Part shown: one piece after another, positions 10,541 to 21,243 of the stretch | Layout: every line of letters starts with the position of its first letter | How positions within the stretch are numbered: position 1 is the stretch's first letter | Assembly: GCA_905183005.1 (NCBI GenBank) | Contig: CAJJDO010000129.1 | Coordinates: 205,716 to 269,715, forward strand | Length of the DNA: 64,000 nucleotides | Origin: Paramecium pentaurelia | Taxonomy: Eukaryota > Ciliophora > Oligohymenophorea > Peniculida > Parameciidae | Direction: 5' to 3' | Program-made: the position numbers and the translations under genes | Notes under the pieces: model-generated | Databases searched by the model: none | What the model saw: the letters and a program-made list of their open reading frames with translations, nothing else | What the model was told of the DNA's origin: nothing

Positions 10541-11744
10541 TCAAAATTTCTATTAATTTAATTTCATTAGCACATTATTTAAGTTAAAATTAGCTTTGTA
10601 ATATTGATATTCACAAATTTTGTCAATATCAAGAAGTGAATCAAAATCTTAAAATCCAGTCTAACTGATTCCTTGATGATTTTTATGTTATTATTCAGGA
10701 ACTTACAAATGTTTAATCAAAGTACTACTTATGATAGGATCAGTAACCTTGTCTGAAACCATATCAATTTATAGTATATCTTTGTGAATCTGAGTTATTG
10801 AAGTCTGCTTACCAATTTATTCAAAATGAATAGGTAAATTTGATACACTTACTTTATCACTTGAATAATCAGAAAAGGCTTCGAAACTGTCTGAACTAAT
10901 ATCAAATACAGTATTATTATTAGTTCCCTAATGAGTTATCTAAATTTCAATTATAAAATACTTATTAATAGATGCCTGCTTTAATTCTATTGTTATTTTT
11001 CCTCTAAAACATTGGACTTCTTTCTTAATATATTTTTTCATATGTGAATCTTCTTTTTACATTGAAACAAATGCAATTAAAAGTTGGATGAAATAGATTA
11101 CAAAAATGACATTGAATATTTAATTCCTAAGTATTATTGTTAAAGATAACATCATCCCTTATCATTTAATACTTCTCCTAAAAATAATAATGTAAAATTA
11201 CTTTCTCTTATTGTTTTTATAAACAATCATTAAATTAATTTTGATTGATATAAAAATATAATAAGTCATTCATATCAACTTATTCAAATTTAACTCTACC
11301 TTATTATTAAGTATTCATCATTTCAATCAAACATAAATTAATAATCTTCCTATTATCAATTTAAAGTTTCATTCCCATAAATTCTATATCTATATTTCCA
11401 GCAATTATAATGTATAATCCATTAATCTCAGCTTATTAATTCTTTTAATAATCAATTAAAAATACTTATTACTTCAAATTCTGTCCCAAAACTCCCTTTA
11501 CACTAATTTAATTTAATGCAGATTATGATAAAAAATTTAAATGATTGAGTTCTTATCTTATCAACTTCATTTTTATATATTCAAGCAAATACTTTTTCTT
11601 TATATCATTTTTAATACTCATTTGATTTTCAATCAATAAAAAGAGTCCTGAATAATGAAATAAGATTAATTTAACTTTTAATTCTAACATATTGGATTTT
11701 AAGAATAATCTATAAGTTTTTAAAGCGAGATTGCATTTTTACAT
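10541..11744 (-). CDS. Cyclic-nucleotide-binding-like protein with CCHC-type knuckle
   Basis: 393 residues from ATG at 11744, with one 22-nt intron at 10940-10961. The segment INGLYIIIAGNIDIEFMGMKL (around residue 110) has the beta-roll pattern of cNMP-binding domains (GxxYII..G.I.I). Later CHFCNLFHPTFNC fits Cx2Cx3Hx4C, close to a zinc knuckle. As I recall, ciliate ion-channel C-terminal regions also place a cNMP domain before a Cys/His cluster. No transmembrane channel portion precedes it: the upstream frame ends within about 20 codons and 11745-12387 shows no channel exons. This may be a soluble relative or a channel that lost its pore. The last 150 residues are Ser/Gln-rich (ISSDSFEAFSDYSSDKVS). 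Start chosen as the first in-frame ATG. Domain call moderate. Confidence 0.55.
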
Positions 11745-12387
11745 TTGTAATAGACATTATTGAAAAATTGTAAATACAAAAATTATAATTATTATGCTAG
11801 TAATTAAATGAGTTATTATTAAATAATGATTTTAATTTTCTAATTGATCAATTTTTAAAAAAAACATAAGAAATGATTTATAAAAACATTCTGTATAAAT
11901 AAGATCTTCTTAATTTGTCTTTTTTAATTCTACTCCCCAAATACAAGCAAAGTAGTGTATTTAGAATAATATTAAAATGACCAATTTTGTAATAATAATT
12001 TACCTAATTTATAAATTATATGTGTTACTAATAATTAATATATAGGATTAAACTTAGCATTTTTTAAATAAATTTCAAATTTCTTTAGAACAATAGGAAA
12101 TATAATATTGTAAATAAAATTATATTGTTGGCTTTAAGACAAAGTGTATAAGTTAATAAGATTGCAATATTAAGTAATGATACTGAAAATCGCTTATTTT
12201 TCAGAAATTAGCCAAGCAATTTGATGAATTAAGTATACAATTCCAAAATCAATAAAAAAAGAAGAACTGGGAAATATAATGGATCTGATTCTCTAGAAAT
12301 AATCATTATCTAAATACATAAAGTTCTCATAGTAAAAGTAAGGTAAATAAAAGGTCAAAATAAAGAGTGTAATGTTTATTATGTTAG
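11745..12387. other. Intergenic or decayed sequence
   Basis: About 640 bp with only short open segments. One plus-strand stretch near 12200-12276 (QKLAKQFDELSIQFQNQ) looks protein-like but is bounded by stops and could not be joined to neighbours by GT-AG introns. It may belong to the small frame that follows, or be a gene relic. Confidence 0.35.
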
Positions 12388-12588
12388 ATGAAATAATTTT
12401 TGAATACCAGAACTTTTCAGATTAGACCAGAAGAGATTTTCGACTTTCTTCATTACTGTAAGTATGATATGAACAAAGTTTCTCTAATTTTTTAGGAGCA
12501 TGATTGTTTTCACTTTCAGAATCGCTAAATTTACTAAGCGACATATGAGGATTGTTTTCAGCGACATTGCATATTGGCATAGAGCTGA
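12388..12588 (+). CDS. Short unknown open frame (66 aa), possibly an exon or relic
   Basis: ATG at 12388 reads MKQFLNTRTFQIRPEEIFDF and continues LHYCKYDMNKVSLIFQEHDC to a TGA at 12586-12588. The same frame is open upstream to about 12290. Composition is protein-like with Cys/His-rich stretches, unlike the flanks. No family is recognised and the ends are unsure, so it may be one exon of a broken gene. Confidence 0.3.
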
Positions 12589-12907
12589 AATTACAGGATT
12601 AAAAAGAGGGCCAACAAACAGAAACATCATTAGATGGATATTTTAAGGGTTTGCTCATTTCAAGTTAAACACTTTTTCGCATATCTGAATTTTAGAAATT
12701 AATGAAATACTTTTTCAAGATTTTTCTTGCAAATTTAAAAAACAATAAATAATAAATACTCAATTATAAATTTCTAAAGCAGTTATTGATACAATAATAT
12801 AATACATAAATGTCTTGTTTCAACTTAAACCAAATTAAAAAATAAAATAACAATCTAGAATTCTATTGGTTTAATTGATAAAAATGATAAACAATCTTAA
12901 GTTTACA

Positions 12908-13461
12908 ATGATAAAAAATTGTTTACTTAATTCATAATTTTAAAGATTATATCATAGGACAGAATTATAAGGTGACTTTGTGCAATCAGCATTATGTATA
13001 TAAAGATTCAATTAAAAATCTGAGAGATTTTAAGAAGATGAAGAGGAAATTAAAAGAATTGATAAAAAAAAGATTAAGAGGAATATTAATATAACAATAT
13101 TAGGAACAAATATTGTATTTAATAAAAAAATCTTATTCTTTGATAATTTTAGTTAAAATTCTTGTACTCAAATGTTCTTTAAGTAGCCACCCTTTTAGAA
13201 GAATATTAAGAGGGGACAGATGATATTGATCAAAACAGAACAGCTTAGTAAGGAAGATTTCAGAAAATAAAAATTATGATGGACTCAAATAATAACATTA
13301 TAAAAGTATAAGAAGGTTTATTAATGAAGGCAAGAGATTTTTAATTAATTTAAGAGAAGGAGCTTAACTTGAAACTGAGAAAATATGAGGGAGAAATAGA
13401 GAAATTTAAGAATAATAAAAATGTCTATACTACCATTTTTAAGATTAATATATATAATTGA
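12908..13461 (+). CDS. Unknown coiled-coil protein (176 aa, left contig copy)
   Basis: ATG at 12908 begins MIKNCLLNSQFQRLYHRTEL. A 23-nt intron at 13164-13186 joins a first exon rich in Glu/Lys (RFQEDEEEIKRIDKKKIKRN) to a second with a clear coiled coil (EKELNLKLRKYEGEIEKFKN). Spliced length is 531 nt, 177 codons. No signal or membrane segment is present. The unspliced frame would stop early, supporting the intron. It ends about 240 bp from the convergent 5S gene. Repeated at 13999-14552 by contig overlap. Function unknown. Confidence 0.6.
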
Positions 13462-13704
13462 AATAATGAATAAATAAAAGAGAAAAAAAAACAGAGAGAT
13501 CAAAATATAAAAAGTTTACATTTATAGTATTAAATCCGTTTCTTTATCAAAGCATTGCCTATAATTCAAAATCTGCTATTCTTCGATTAGATGCTTATTT
13601 TTTAAATAAAATTGTTTATAGTATAAAATTATTTAATCATAAATTTATATAATTAATTATATTAAATGAATTAATATTATAATATTAAAAATAAATAAAA
13701 AAAA

Positions 13705-13824
13705 GGGTTGTCAACACGAGGACTTCCCAAGCGGTCCCCCACCTTAGTACTAACCTCGCCTTAAGCCGCTTAACTTCGGAGTTCGAATGGGATCCGGTGC
13801 TTTAGGCTTAGTATGGCCGACAAC
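13705..13824 (-). rRNA. 5S rRNA: 5S ribosomal RNA (locus 2, left contig copy)
   Basis: Same 120-nt sequence as locus 1, with the same T-run terminator. About 72 bp of 3' flank is also identical between loci, from the shared ttaatcataaat at 13633 onward, so the dispersed unit is about 200 bp. Same strand as locus 1. Confidence 0.95.
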
Positions 13825-13998
13825 GATATTTACTATNAAATAATAAATACTCAATTATAAATTTCTAAAGCAGTTATTGATACAATAATATAATACATAA
13901 ATGTCTTGTTTCAACTTAAACCAAATTAAAAAATAAAATAACAATCTAGAATTCTATTGGTTTAATTGATAAAAATGATAAACAATCTTAAGTTTACA

Positions 13999-14552
13999 AT
14001 GATAAAAAATTGTTTACTTAATTCATAATTTTAAAGATTATATCATAGGACAGAATTATAAGGTGACTTTGTGCAATCAGCATTATGTATATAAAGATTC
14101 AATTAAAAATCTGAGAGATTTTAAGAAGATGAAGAGGAAATTAAAAGAATTGATAAAAAAAAGATTAAGAGGAATATTAATATAACAATATTAGGAACAA
14201 ATATTGTATTTAATAAAAAAATCTTATTCTTTGATAATTTTAGTTAAAATTCTTGTACTCAAATGTTCTTTAAGTAGCCACCCTTTTAGAAGAATATTAA
14301 GAGGGGACAGATGATATTGATCAAAACAGAACAGCTTAGTAAGGAAGATTTCAGAAAATAAAAATTATGATGGACTCAAATAATAACATTATAAAAGTAT
14401 AAGAAGGTTTATTAATGAAGGCAAGAGATTTTTAATTAATTTAAGAGAAGGAGCTTAACTTGAAACTGAGAAAATATGAGGGAGAAATAGAGAAATTTAA
14501 GAATAATAAAAATGTCTATACTACCATTTTTAAGATTAATATATATAATTGA
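13999..14552 (+). CDS. Unknown coiled-coil protein (right contig copy)
   Basis: Identical to 12908-13461, shifted by 1091 bp. It carries the same 23-nt intron at the corresponding position (14255-14277). This copy lies on the contig that continues into unique downstream sequence, so it is the better one to keep after merging. Confidence 0.6.
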
Positions 14553-14795
14553 AATAATGAATAAATAAAAGAGAAAAAAAAACAGAGAGATCAAAATATA
14601 AAAAGTTTACATTTATAGTATTAAATCCGTTTCTTTATCAAAGCATTGCCTATAATTCAAAATCTGCTATTCTTCGATTAGATGCTTATTTTTTAAATAA
14701 AATTGTTTATAGTATAAAATTATTTAATCATAAATTTATATAATTAATTATATTAAATGAATTAATATTATAATATTAAAAATAAATAAAAAAAA

Positions 14796-14915
14796 GGGTT
14801 GTCAACACGAGGACTTCCCAAGCGGTCCCCCACCTTAGTACTAACCTCGCCTTAAGCCGCTTAACTTCGGAGTTCGAATGGGATCCGGTGCTTTAGGCTT
14901 AGTATGGCCGACAAC
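14796..14915 (-). rRNA. 5S rRNA: 5S ribosomal RNA (locus 2, right contig copy)
   Basis: Same gene as 13705-13824 on the overlapping contig. Its 5' flank here (ttacttaatagttatt) is the true upstream sequence of locus 2. Confidence 0.95.
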
Positions 14916-14925
14916 GATATTTACT

Positions 14926-15248
14926 TAATAGTTATTATAATAAATATCTTGCAAATAACATAATAAATTTTATATTAATAAGTTTATGATTAGGTTCGAT
15001 ATTTCATTCTCATAGAAATGCTTTTTGAATATAGATTTAAAATAATCACCTGATCTATTTTATATACACATTATAAATAAAAATAAATGTCTATTAAATT
15101 AGGATAAGAATTTTTTAATCTATGAATCTCTTTTGCAGGATTTTTTTGTTGCTTTGTCAAAATTATATTCTGAAACATTTTTATTGTATCTAAATAAAAA
15201 AATATTTTTTAATAATATATATCAATAATTATTTATTATTTTGATAAT
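14926..15248. other. Intergenic, no supported gene
   Basis: About 320 bp upstream of the UBL pair. A minus-strand frame from an ATG at 15178 runs without TGA into the 5S gene but is not convincingly coding. Confidence 0.45.
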
Positions 15249-15527
15249 ATGAGTCTATAAGGAGAAGATGAAAAATAAGTATAAATTATAGTTGAATACG
15301 TGTAACTGAGCAAAAATTATACTATTTAATGCTCCATCAATATTTAAGTTTATGAGTTAGTATAAAATATCTCTAAAGCGATTGATAAACCATCAAATAT
15401 GATCTTTTTACGATATAATAAAGAGACGTTGAAATTAAATACAATTCTTAAGGATTTTTGCTAAGAAAATTAAATTTTAGTCCTCTCTTTGAATGTTATA
15501 TCAGATGCTGGTTTTGGACTTTGGTGA
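15249..15527 (+). CDS. Divergent ubiquitin-like protein A of a tandem pair
   Basis: Single-exon, 92 residues. After a short acidic head (MSLQGEDEKQ) the beta-grasp pattern runs QIIVEYVQLSKNYTIQCSI, helix VYELVQNISKAIDK, then MIFLRYNKETLKLN and a final strand ILVLSLNVISDAGFGLW. Compared with the UBL at 5186-5443 the C-terminal Gly-Gly-Leu is replaced by Gly-Phe-Gly-Leu-Trp, so canonical conjugation is doubtful. The next gene (15874-16158) is a clear paralogue in the same orientation. The last dozen codons and about 300 bp of 3' flank are nearly identical between the two, while the rest of the protein has diverged. Fold call fairly strong, role unknown. Confidence 0.68.
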
Positions 15528-15835
15528 TTATATAATAAAAATTATTCTACTTAAATTTGTTTTAGTTTTCTTATTTATAGCTCTTAGAAAGTTAACTTGT
15601 TAACTAATTAATTTAAATTGAGAAACACCATTAACTATTTTTTTCAAAAATAATTTAATACTTTTAGTCTATTTTAATAAATAATTGTTATTAATAATTT
15701 GATAATATTTAATCTAAAATTAGTATGAATGAGCATTAACTCTGTAATGTATGATTACAATATTATTCAATAAAAAAGTATTTTTAATGATGATTAAGTT
15801 TCAAAAATTGTTGAAAATAAAATAGTAATTATTTT
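15528..15835 (+). repeat. 3' flank of UBL gene A, near-identical to 16159-16460
   Basis: Starting at the stop codon region, roughly 300 bp match the flank of gene B with about 15 differences by eye, only two of them in the first 170 bp. It is not clearly coding on either strand. Confidence 0.75.
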
Positions 15836-15873
15836 TATAATAATAATAAAAATTATTTATTTTCTTTTATAAC

Positions 15874-16158
15874 ATGAATCAATCTGAAGAAGATCAGGAT
15901 GAAAAATAAATATCAATTACACTTTTATTCTATTAAATGAACAAACAATTTTAGATATAGTGCCCCATCAATACGGAAGTTTTTGAATTAATCTAGATCC
16001 TCAACGGTGTGGTTAATATACCATCATATATGATCTTATTAAGTTATAATCAATAGACTTTAGATATAAATAAAACTCTAAATGAAATTTGCTAAGGAAA
16101 TTAAAGAATATTTCTCTGTATGAATGTTATATCACATGCTGGTTTTAGACTTTGGTGA
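15874..16158 (+). CDS. Divergent ubiquitin-like protein B of a tandem pair
   Basis: Single-exon, 94 residues: acidic head MNQSEEDQDEKQ, strands ISITLLFYQMNKQFQIQCPI, helix VFELIQILNGVV, MILLSYNQQTLDINKTL, end IFLCMNVISHAGFRLW. Aligned with UBL A roughly 45% of residues match by eye; the shared DEKQ entry, IQC, YN..TL and NVIS-AGF-LW ending are diagnostic. The Gly-Phe-Arg-Leu-Trp tail lacks a di-glycine. The repeat unit is about 625-630 bp. It was most likely produced by tandem duplication, with later homogenisation of the 3' portion. Expression and function are unknown. Confidence 0.68.
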
Positions 16159-16720
16159 TTATATAATAAAAATTATTCTACATAAATTTGCTTTAGTTTT
16201 CTTATTTATAGCTCTTAGAAAGTTAACTTGTTAACTAATTAATTTAAATTGAGAAACACCATTAACTATTTTTTTCAAAAATAATTTAATACTTTTAGTC
16301 TATTTTAATAAATAATTTTTATTAACAATTTGATAATATTTAATCTATAATTAGTATGAATTAGCATGAATTCAGTAATGTATAATTACAATATTATTCA
16401 ATAAATAAGTATATTTAATGATGATTAAGTTTCAAAAATGGTTGAAAATAAAAGAATAATGAATAATGTTATTGACTCTTAAAAACTGCTTGCAAGAGAA
16501 TATATACAATTTAATGAAGTTATTTTATTCACAATTCATAATATATCCAATTTATTGATTTCATCTTAAAAGAGTGTAATTGACATTTTTATTTATTTAA
16601 TGGAAAGTACTAGTTTTTGAGGAAATGTAGGAATTCAAAGAATAGAATGGAGTATAATATCAGAATAATTGACAAATTTTACTAATATTATTAAAAGAAA
16701 AGTATTAATTATTTATTTAT
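16159..16720. other. Repeated 3' flank of UBL B, then intergenic
   Basis: The first ~300 bp are the second copy of the UBL 3' flank. The remainder up to the PIKfyve stop codon shows no open frame or repeat. Confidence 0.5.
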
Positions 16721-19700
16721 TCACACTGGTATAAAATATTTTAATATTGCATTAATGAACCGTTTTTTATAATCTCCAGGATTAACAATAGTAGGAACCT
16801 TTAAATTAGTGTTAATATAATACCATTCCTCCTTTTAATAAATATTTTAAATAATGTTCAGTTTCTTTATCCCAAGTATAGAATCTTAAATAATCTATGA
16901 TACCCATTCTAAGTTTCTTTTACTTTTAGTCTATAATCAATAATAATGAATAATCAATAACATTTTATTTATTTAGGAATTTACAATCAATCTAAAAATA
17001 AGATTGAAATGAATACTTAAAATGCTCTATCATTATATCTATAATTTTCTTTGAGAATAGGGATTGGTTCTGAATTTCTATCAATTCTGAAATTGGTATC
17101 TAATAGAACTCCTTTCTTCTTTTTTTCTAGTCTATTGGTTTCACTTCCTTTAAGATCATAAACCAAAAGATTAGATGGATCTCCCATACCAAAATAAAGA
17201 TTTTCCATAACTAAATAATATTCAGTTTATCCTCTATCTCTAATTTCAAACATTCCAAAGATTTTACTTAATAGAGAAGGTTTAGATTCATAAAAATGTC
17301 TGTACATATGTTTGAAATAATCTAAAGCAAATTGTTTAAACATCATAAATTCCTTGTCTTATTCTAATTTTTTGAATACAAATAACTCATCATTAGATTT
17401 GTAAAATTTAGATTATGATTTACCTCCAGATGCACTCCAAATATTAGTAGATGATATAGATTTAATAAATTATGCTAGAGTAATTCCTGCTAATAATCTA
17501 AGAGCTTCAAATTAAGTTGGAAAGTAAATTAAAACTTCAATCCATTTATTTTTTCTTGCCTAAGCAGTGGGTACAAATTACTAAGGATTATTTAATGGCA
17601 ATGATTTTTCTTATATAGTTTGAGCTTCATCAAATTAAGAGGCTAAATTATTTTAAAATTGTTATTATTATTGAAATATCTAATTATTTGATTTTTCATT
17701 CTTTTTTTCAACATCATAATTGATTTTTAATACAAAAATATCTCTATTATCCTATTTATAATATATTTATTATTATTGATTTATATTATTATTACCTAAA
17801 TCAACACTCATGTATCTAATGTTTTCAACATCTTATTTCTATTCTTTTGGAGATAATAATTATTAGAAAAACAATTTAGCCTACTCAGATGATTTTTGAA
17901 CAGACTCAATCATTCCAAAATCTTAAGTATATAATGAAGGTAATTACTTTCTTTTTGATAAATTTCATTGATGTATTTGGGATGATTGAGTGTAAATGAT
18001 AAGTAAGATAATGGTTAATTTTCATAGATTGGAACAAATTCCTAATTAGATAATAATAATAAATTTACATATATCATTTGAGATTTAATTAATTTCTATT
18101 ATTCTGCAAGAAATGAACTTATATTCCATTCTTTTTAAAAATTATTATTTTGATTAATATCTATAGTAGGTATAAAATTATTAGATTGGTTTATATTAAC
18201 ATTATCAAGATCTTTATTTGAATCATGATGAGTTTTTTGTATAGATTATTGTAATAATCCTTAATTTGCATCAACTAAATTAATAACATAATTATTATTA
18301 TTATGAATTTCAGATCCATTTCTTCTATGATTTCTAACAAATAAAGGTGACTATTATTATATATCTAATTCAGGAGAATATAGAGGTGGTATAATTAAAT
18401 CACTCAAATCAGTCTTTCCAGAACTTGCTCTATGATTTGTTTCTTCAATTTCTTGCATAGAATGTTTTTATCCTGAATGTAGATGATGATCCTCTAATTC
18501 TTAATTTGAATGATACTACTTTACTTCATTTAAATTATTCCCTGAATCAACTTTCTCTAATTCATAAGTAGTTTTAATAGTATTAGTATTATTTGTTAAT
18601 ATTGATTCTTAATTCTTTAAATTCACAGCAGCATTTTGAATTATATTTTTAAAATCTGGATTCAATTCTTTCTTTTTCTTATGTTCTTAAATACTTTACA
18701 TAATATTCTTATATTAAAGTCCAAAATCTTATGATTATTTGAGTATTTAAAATATTGATATATATTATGTTTCAGCATGAATTTTTTCACATTCCTCCTT
18801 TAATTATTTAATTGATTTGATGAGTAAATCAATCTCACTCTTAGCCAATGATTTTGGTATAAGATTAATCAATGTAATTCCAAAAGTATTCAATTTGTTC
18901 ATTAATTCATCTCTAAGTTATTTAATATAATTTTATTCCCAAACCTTTAGATAATCATTAAATGAATTATCTTAAAAATTCAATAAAGTAGTTTAATAAA
19001 CATCAAATTCACCTACCATTACTTTCATCTAATATCCATAATATGAATAGACTCTTTAAATTTGAGTGTGATTACATGATGATATATTATGATAATTATT
19101 TATTGTTATATTTTAAGTTAAAAACAATTATTGTAAGAATCTTAAAAACGAATATTCCAAATATTTCTAACTCAAAATTACTCTATCTGTTAATTATTGC
19201 ATACATAAATTACACTCAAAGTAAGTTTCAATTTATATTTTTTCATTTGAATGATTCTATTTAATTATACTTGGTAAATCTTTTAATAGAAATGTTTTAT
19301 TCTCATCACTTTATTAAATTTATGATTATTCTTTCTACAATACTATTTATTTTATTTAATTCATTTATCCATCCACACTAAATTTAACATATCTACCAGC
19401 ATTATAATATATAGAAACATGACTATTTCTTGGTAATTTACAATATTCACATCTGAATTATAAATTAGCAACTTTTAATATAATAAATGCACCCATAGAC
19501 ATATCATCATTTGAATGATAATATGCTTTAGGTTTCTCAGTTGGCATATTACACATATCAGCAAAAAAATCAACCACCTTTTCTTTCTAAGGTGGAAACT
19601 CTTTTTAATAAGCCAATAAAGCATTCATATCTTTAATATCATTAAAATTATGAATGTCTGCTCTAGCATAATTAATTTTTACATAAGCTAGATCTGGTTT

Positions 19701-21214
19701 TATGACTTCTTTGAGATTAACTTTTTCAAATAAAAACTTTGTAAAATCACCTACACAAAAATTGAATTATTTATTTTATCTTAATTTCTATTCACAAAGT
19801 ATTATATATCTCTCTACATCAAAGTGTTTGCCTAATCTCATACAACCTATAATGCATTATTTCAATTTCTATAATAAATCTTCTTATGGTCCTGATAACA
19901 TTATTGTAACTCCATTTTTACCATCTTTTGTTTCAATGAACATTAATGTATTATCTTTTCCAGCTACATCCTATTTATCTGGATTTGGTCTTGGAAAATT
20001 ACGAAAGAAAATCTTTTCACAATTACCAGTTACTTATGTTTCTTTTTATATATAGCCATCTAACTTATCAAGACGCACAAATTTAGAACCTGTACTTTTT
20101 GCTATCTTTCTTAATTAATGGATTTTCACATTTTAAACAACTGTAATATTGAATTTACAACATATATCTAATGCTACTTTACTGACTGATTTCTCAACTA
20201 TAATAATGGTTGGTTTAAAGTTCTCTTTAATTTTCTCTATGTAATCTTAAAGTACTCTCTTTTCTTTCAAAATGAAATCATCAAATTATTAAGTCTCTTC
20301 TATGAAATCTAGATTCCCATGAATAATCAAAATTCGAGGTTTAAAGAGTTCAGTTTACATTCTTTTTAAAGCTATGTTCTTTCTAATAACAATGCCTGGA
20401 AAATAACATGTTAATGAATAATCTTTGTATGGAAGCAATTTAGTTTTTACATAACAAGTGATATCTAATGGATCAGAGTTTAAAGATGAAAACTAAATGT
20501 CTTCAACTGCTTTTTTAACAAATTCAAATGTTGTTGATTTAAGACCATCAAAATGATTGTCATGATTGCGTTAAGGTTGAATGAAGATCTTTAAACTATG
20601 ATCACAGATATTTTCCATATATTAATAACATTTATCTTTTAGAAGTGATAATTAAGATTTCAATAATTCTGATTCCTTATTTTTGTTTTATTCTTCAGGT
20701 GGAAAATAACTTTGTATACTCACTTAGACTATTTCAGGATTGAATTCTTAATCATTATTCATATTATCCTCCTATTCTTCAGTCACTTAAGTTGTTTATG
20801 ATCTAGATATAGTATAAGATTGATCATCCAATTTATGTATAGATTCTCTTCTTGATAAATTTAATTATCCTTTGTCAATAGATACACTGACAACTCTGGT
20901 TTCAATTGTATTTTCTAATTTGTATCCTTATGCTTTCAACAATTTTAATACTTAATCATAACAAACTCCACATAATCTTACTTTCTTCTCTGTATTCTCT
21001 ACAAAATGAATGCCATCTATAAAGTTGCTGCTACAACTATTCCATAAAATAAATTATATTACTCTGAACAAAATACCAATCCACATTTCCTACAATGATG
21101 TTTAGTTCTAAACAAATAATAGAATTGTCTATCACAATGTTCACACTTAGTCACCTTACTCTCAGCCTTCCATTTATCTCTTTTGATGAGCACACCAGAT
21201 AATTGTTAATCCAT
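16721..21214 (-). CDS. FAB1: PIKfyve/Fab1 1-phosphatidylinositol-3-phosphate 5-kinase (full length)
   Basis: 1463 residues in one model with introns at 21037-21062, 17922-17947, 16992-17016 and 16799-16823; length minus introns is 1464 codons. Order of domains: an N-terminal FYVE finger (about 24-84; CEHC, RTKHHCRKCG, FCSDC, CGVC), which binds PI3P on endosomes; a CCT/TCP1-like domain (about 185-475); the Fab1 cysteine region (ECNLC, later SSCNH, YGYQMKVMVGEFDVY); a long Asn/Gln/Ser linker; and the lipid kinase domain (about 1205-1463). The kinase shows SGGKSQSKF with FVFKKL (ATP lysine), VYDLKGSETNR, NVIDYSLL, GIIDYLRFYTWDK and activation loop GGMVPTIVNPGDYKKRF, the PI3P-selective type. It should make PI(3,5)P2 on endolysosomes and, in Paramecium, contractile-vacuole or phagosome membranes. 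Its start codon is 29 bp from the divergent DENN gene. Confidence 0.93.
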
Positions 21215-21243
21215 ATTTAATTAATTAAATAATTATAATCCAA
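21215..21243. promoter_or_regulatory. 29-bp shared start region of PIKfyve and DENN genes
   Basis: Only 29 bp of A+T-rich DNA separate the two divergent start codons, so both promoters and 5' leaders must overlap here or inside the opposite gene. No motif is called. Confidence 0.6.

Larger units (their letters stand above)
12747..13836. repeat. Contig overlap 2, left copy (repeats at 13838-14925)
   Basis: About 1090 bp repeated after the N at 13837 (offset 1091). The two copies agree until the last two bases: the left copy ends tactat, as in 5S locus 1, while the right copy reads tactta. The left contig tail therefore seems to have been extended with reads from the other 5S locus. Confidence 0.85.
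13838..14925. repeat. Contig overlap 2, right copy
   Basis: Repeats 12747-13834 and contains a second image of the coiled-coil gene (13999-14552) and of 5S locus 2 (14796-14915). Count each once. Confidence 0.85.

Noticed and set aside
14916..15178. Minus-strand frame from ATG 15178 with an Atg8-like stretch (EIHRLKNSYPNLIDIY)
   Set aside because: It runs straight into the 5S gene without a stop, the similarity is one short segment, and the rest does not follow Atg8.
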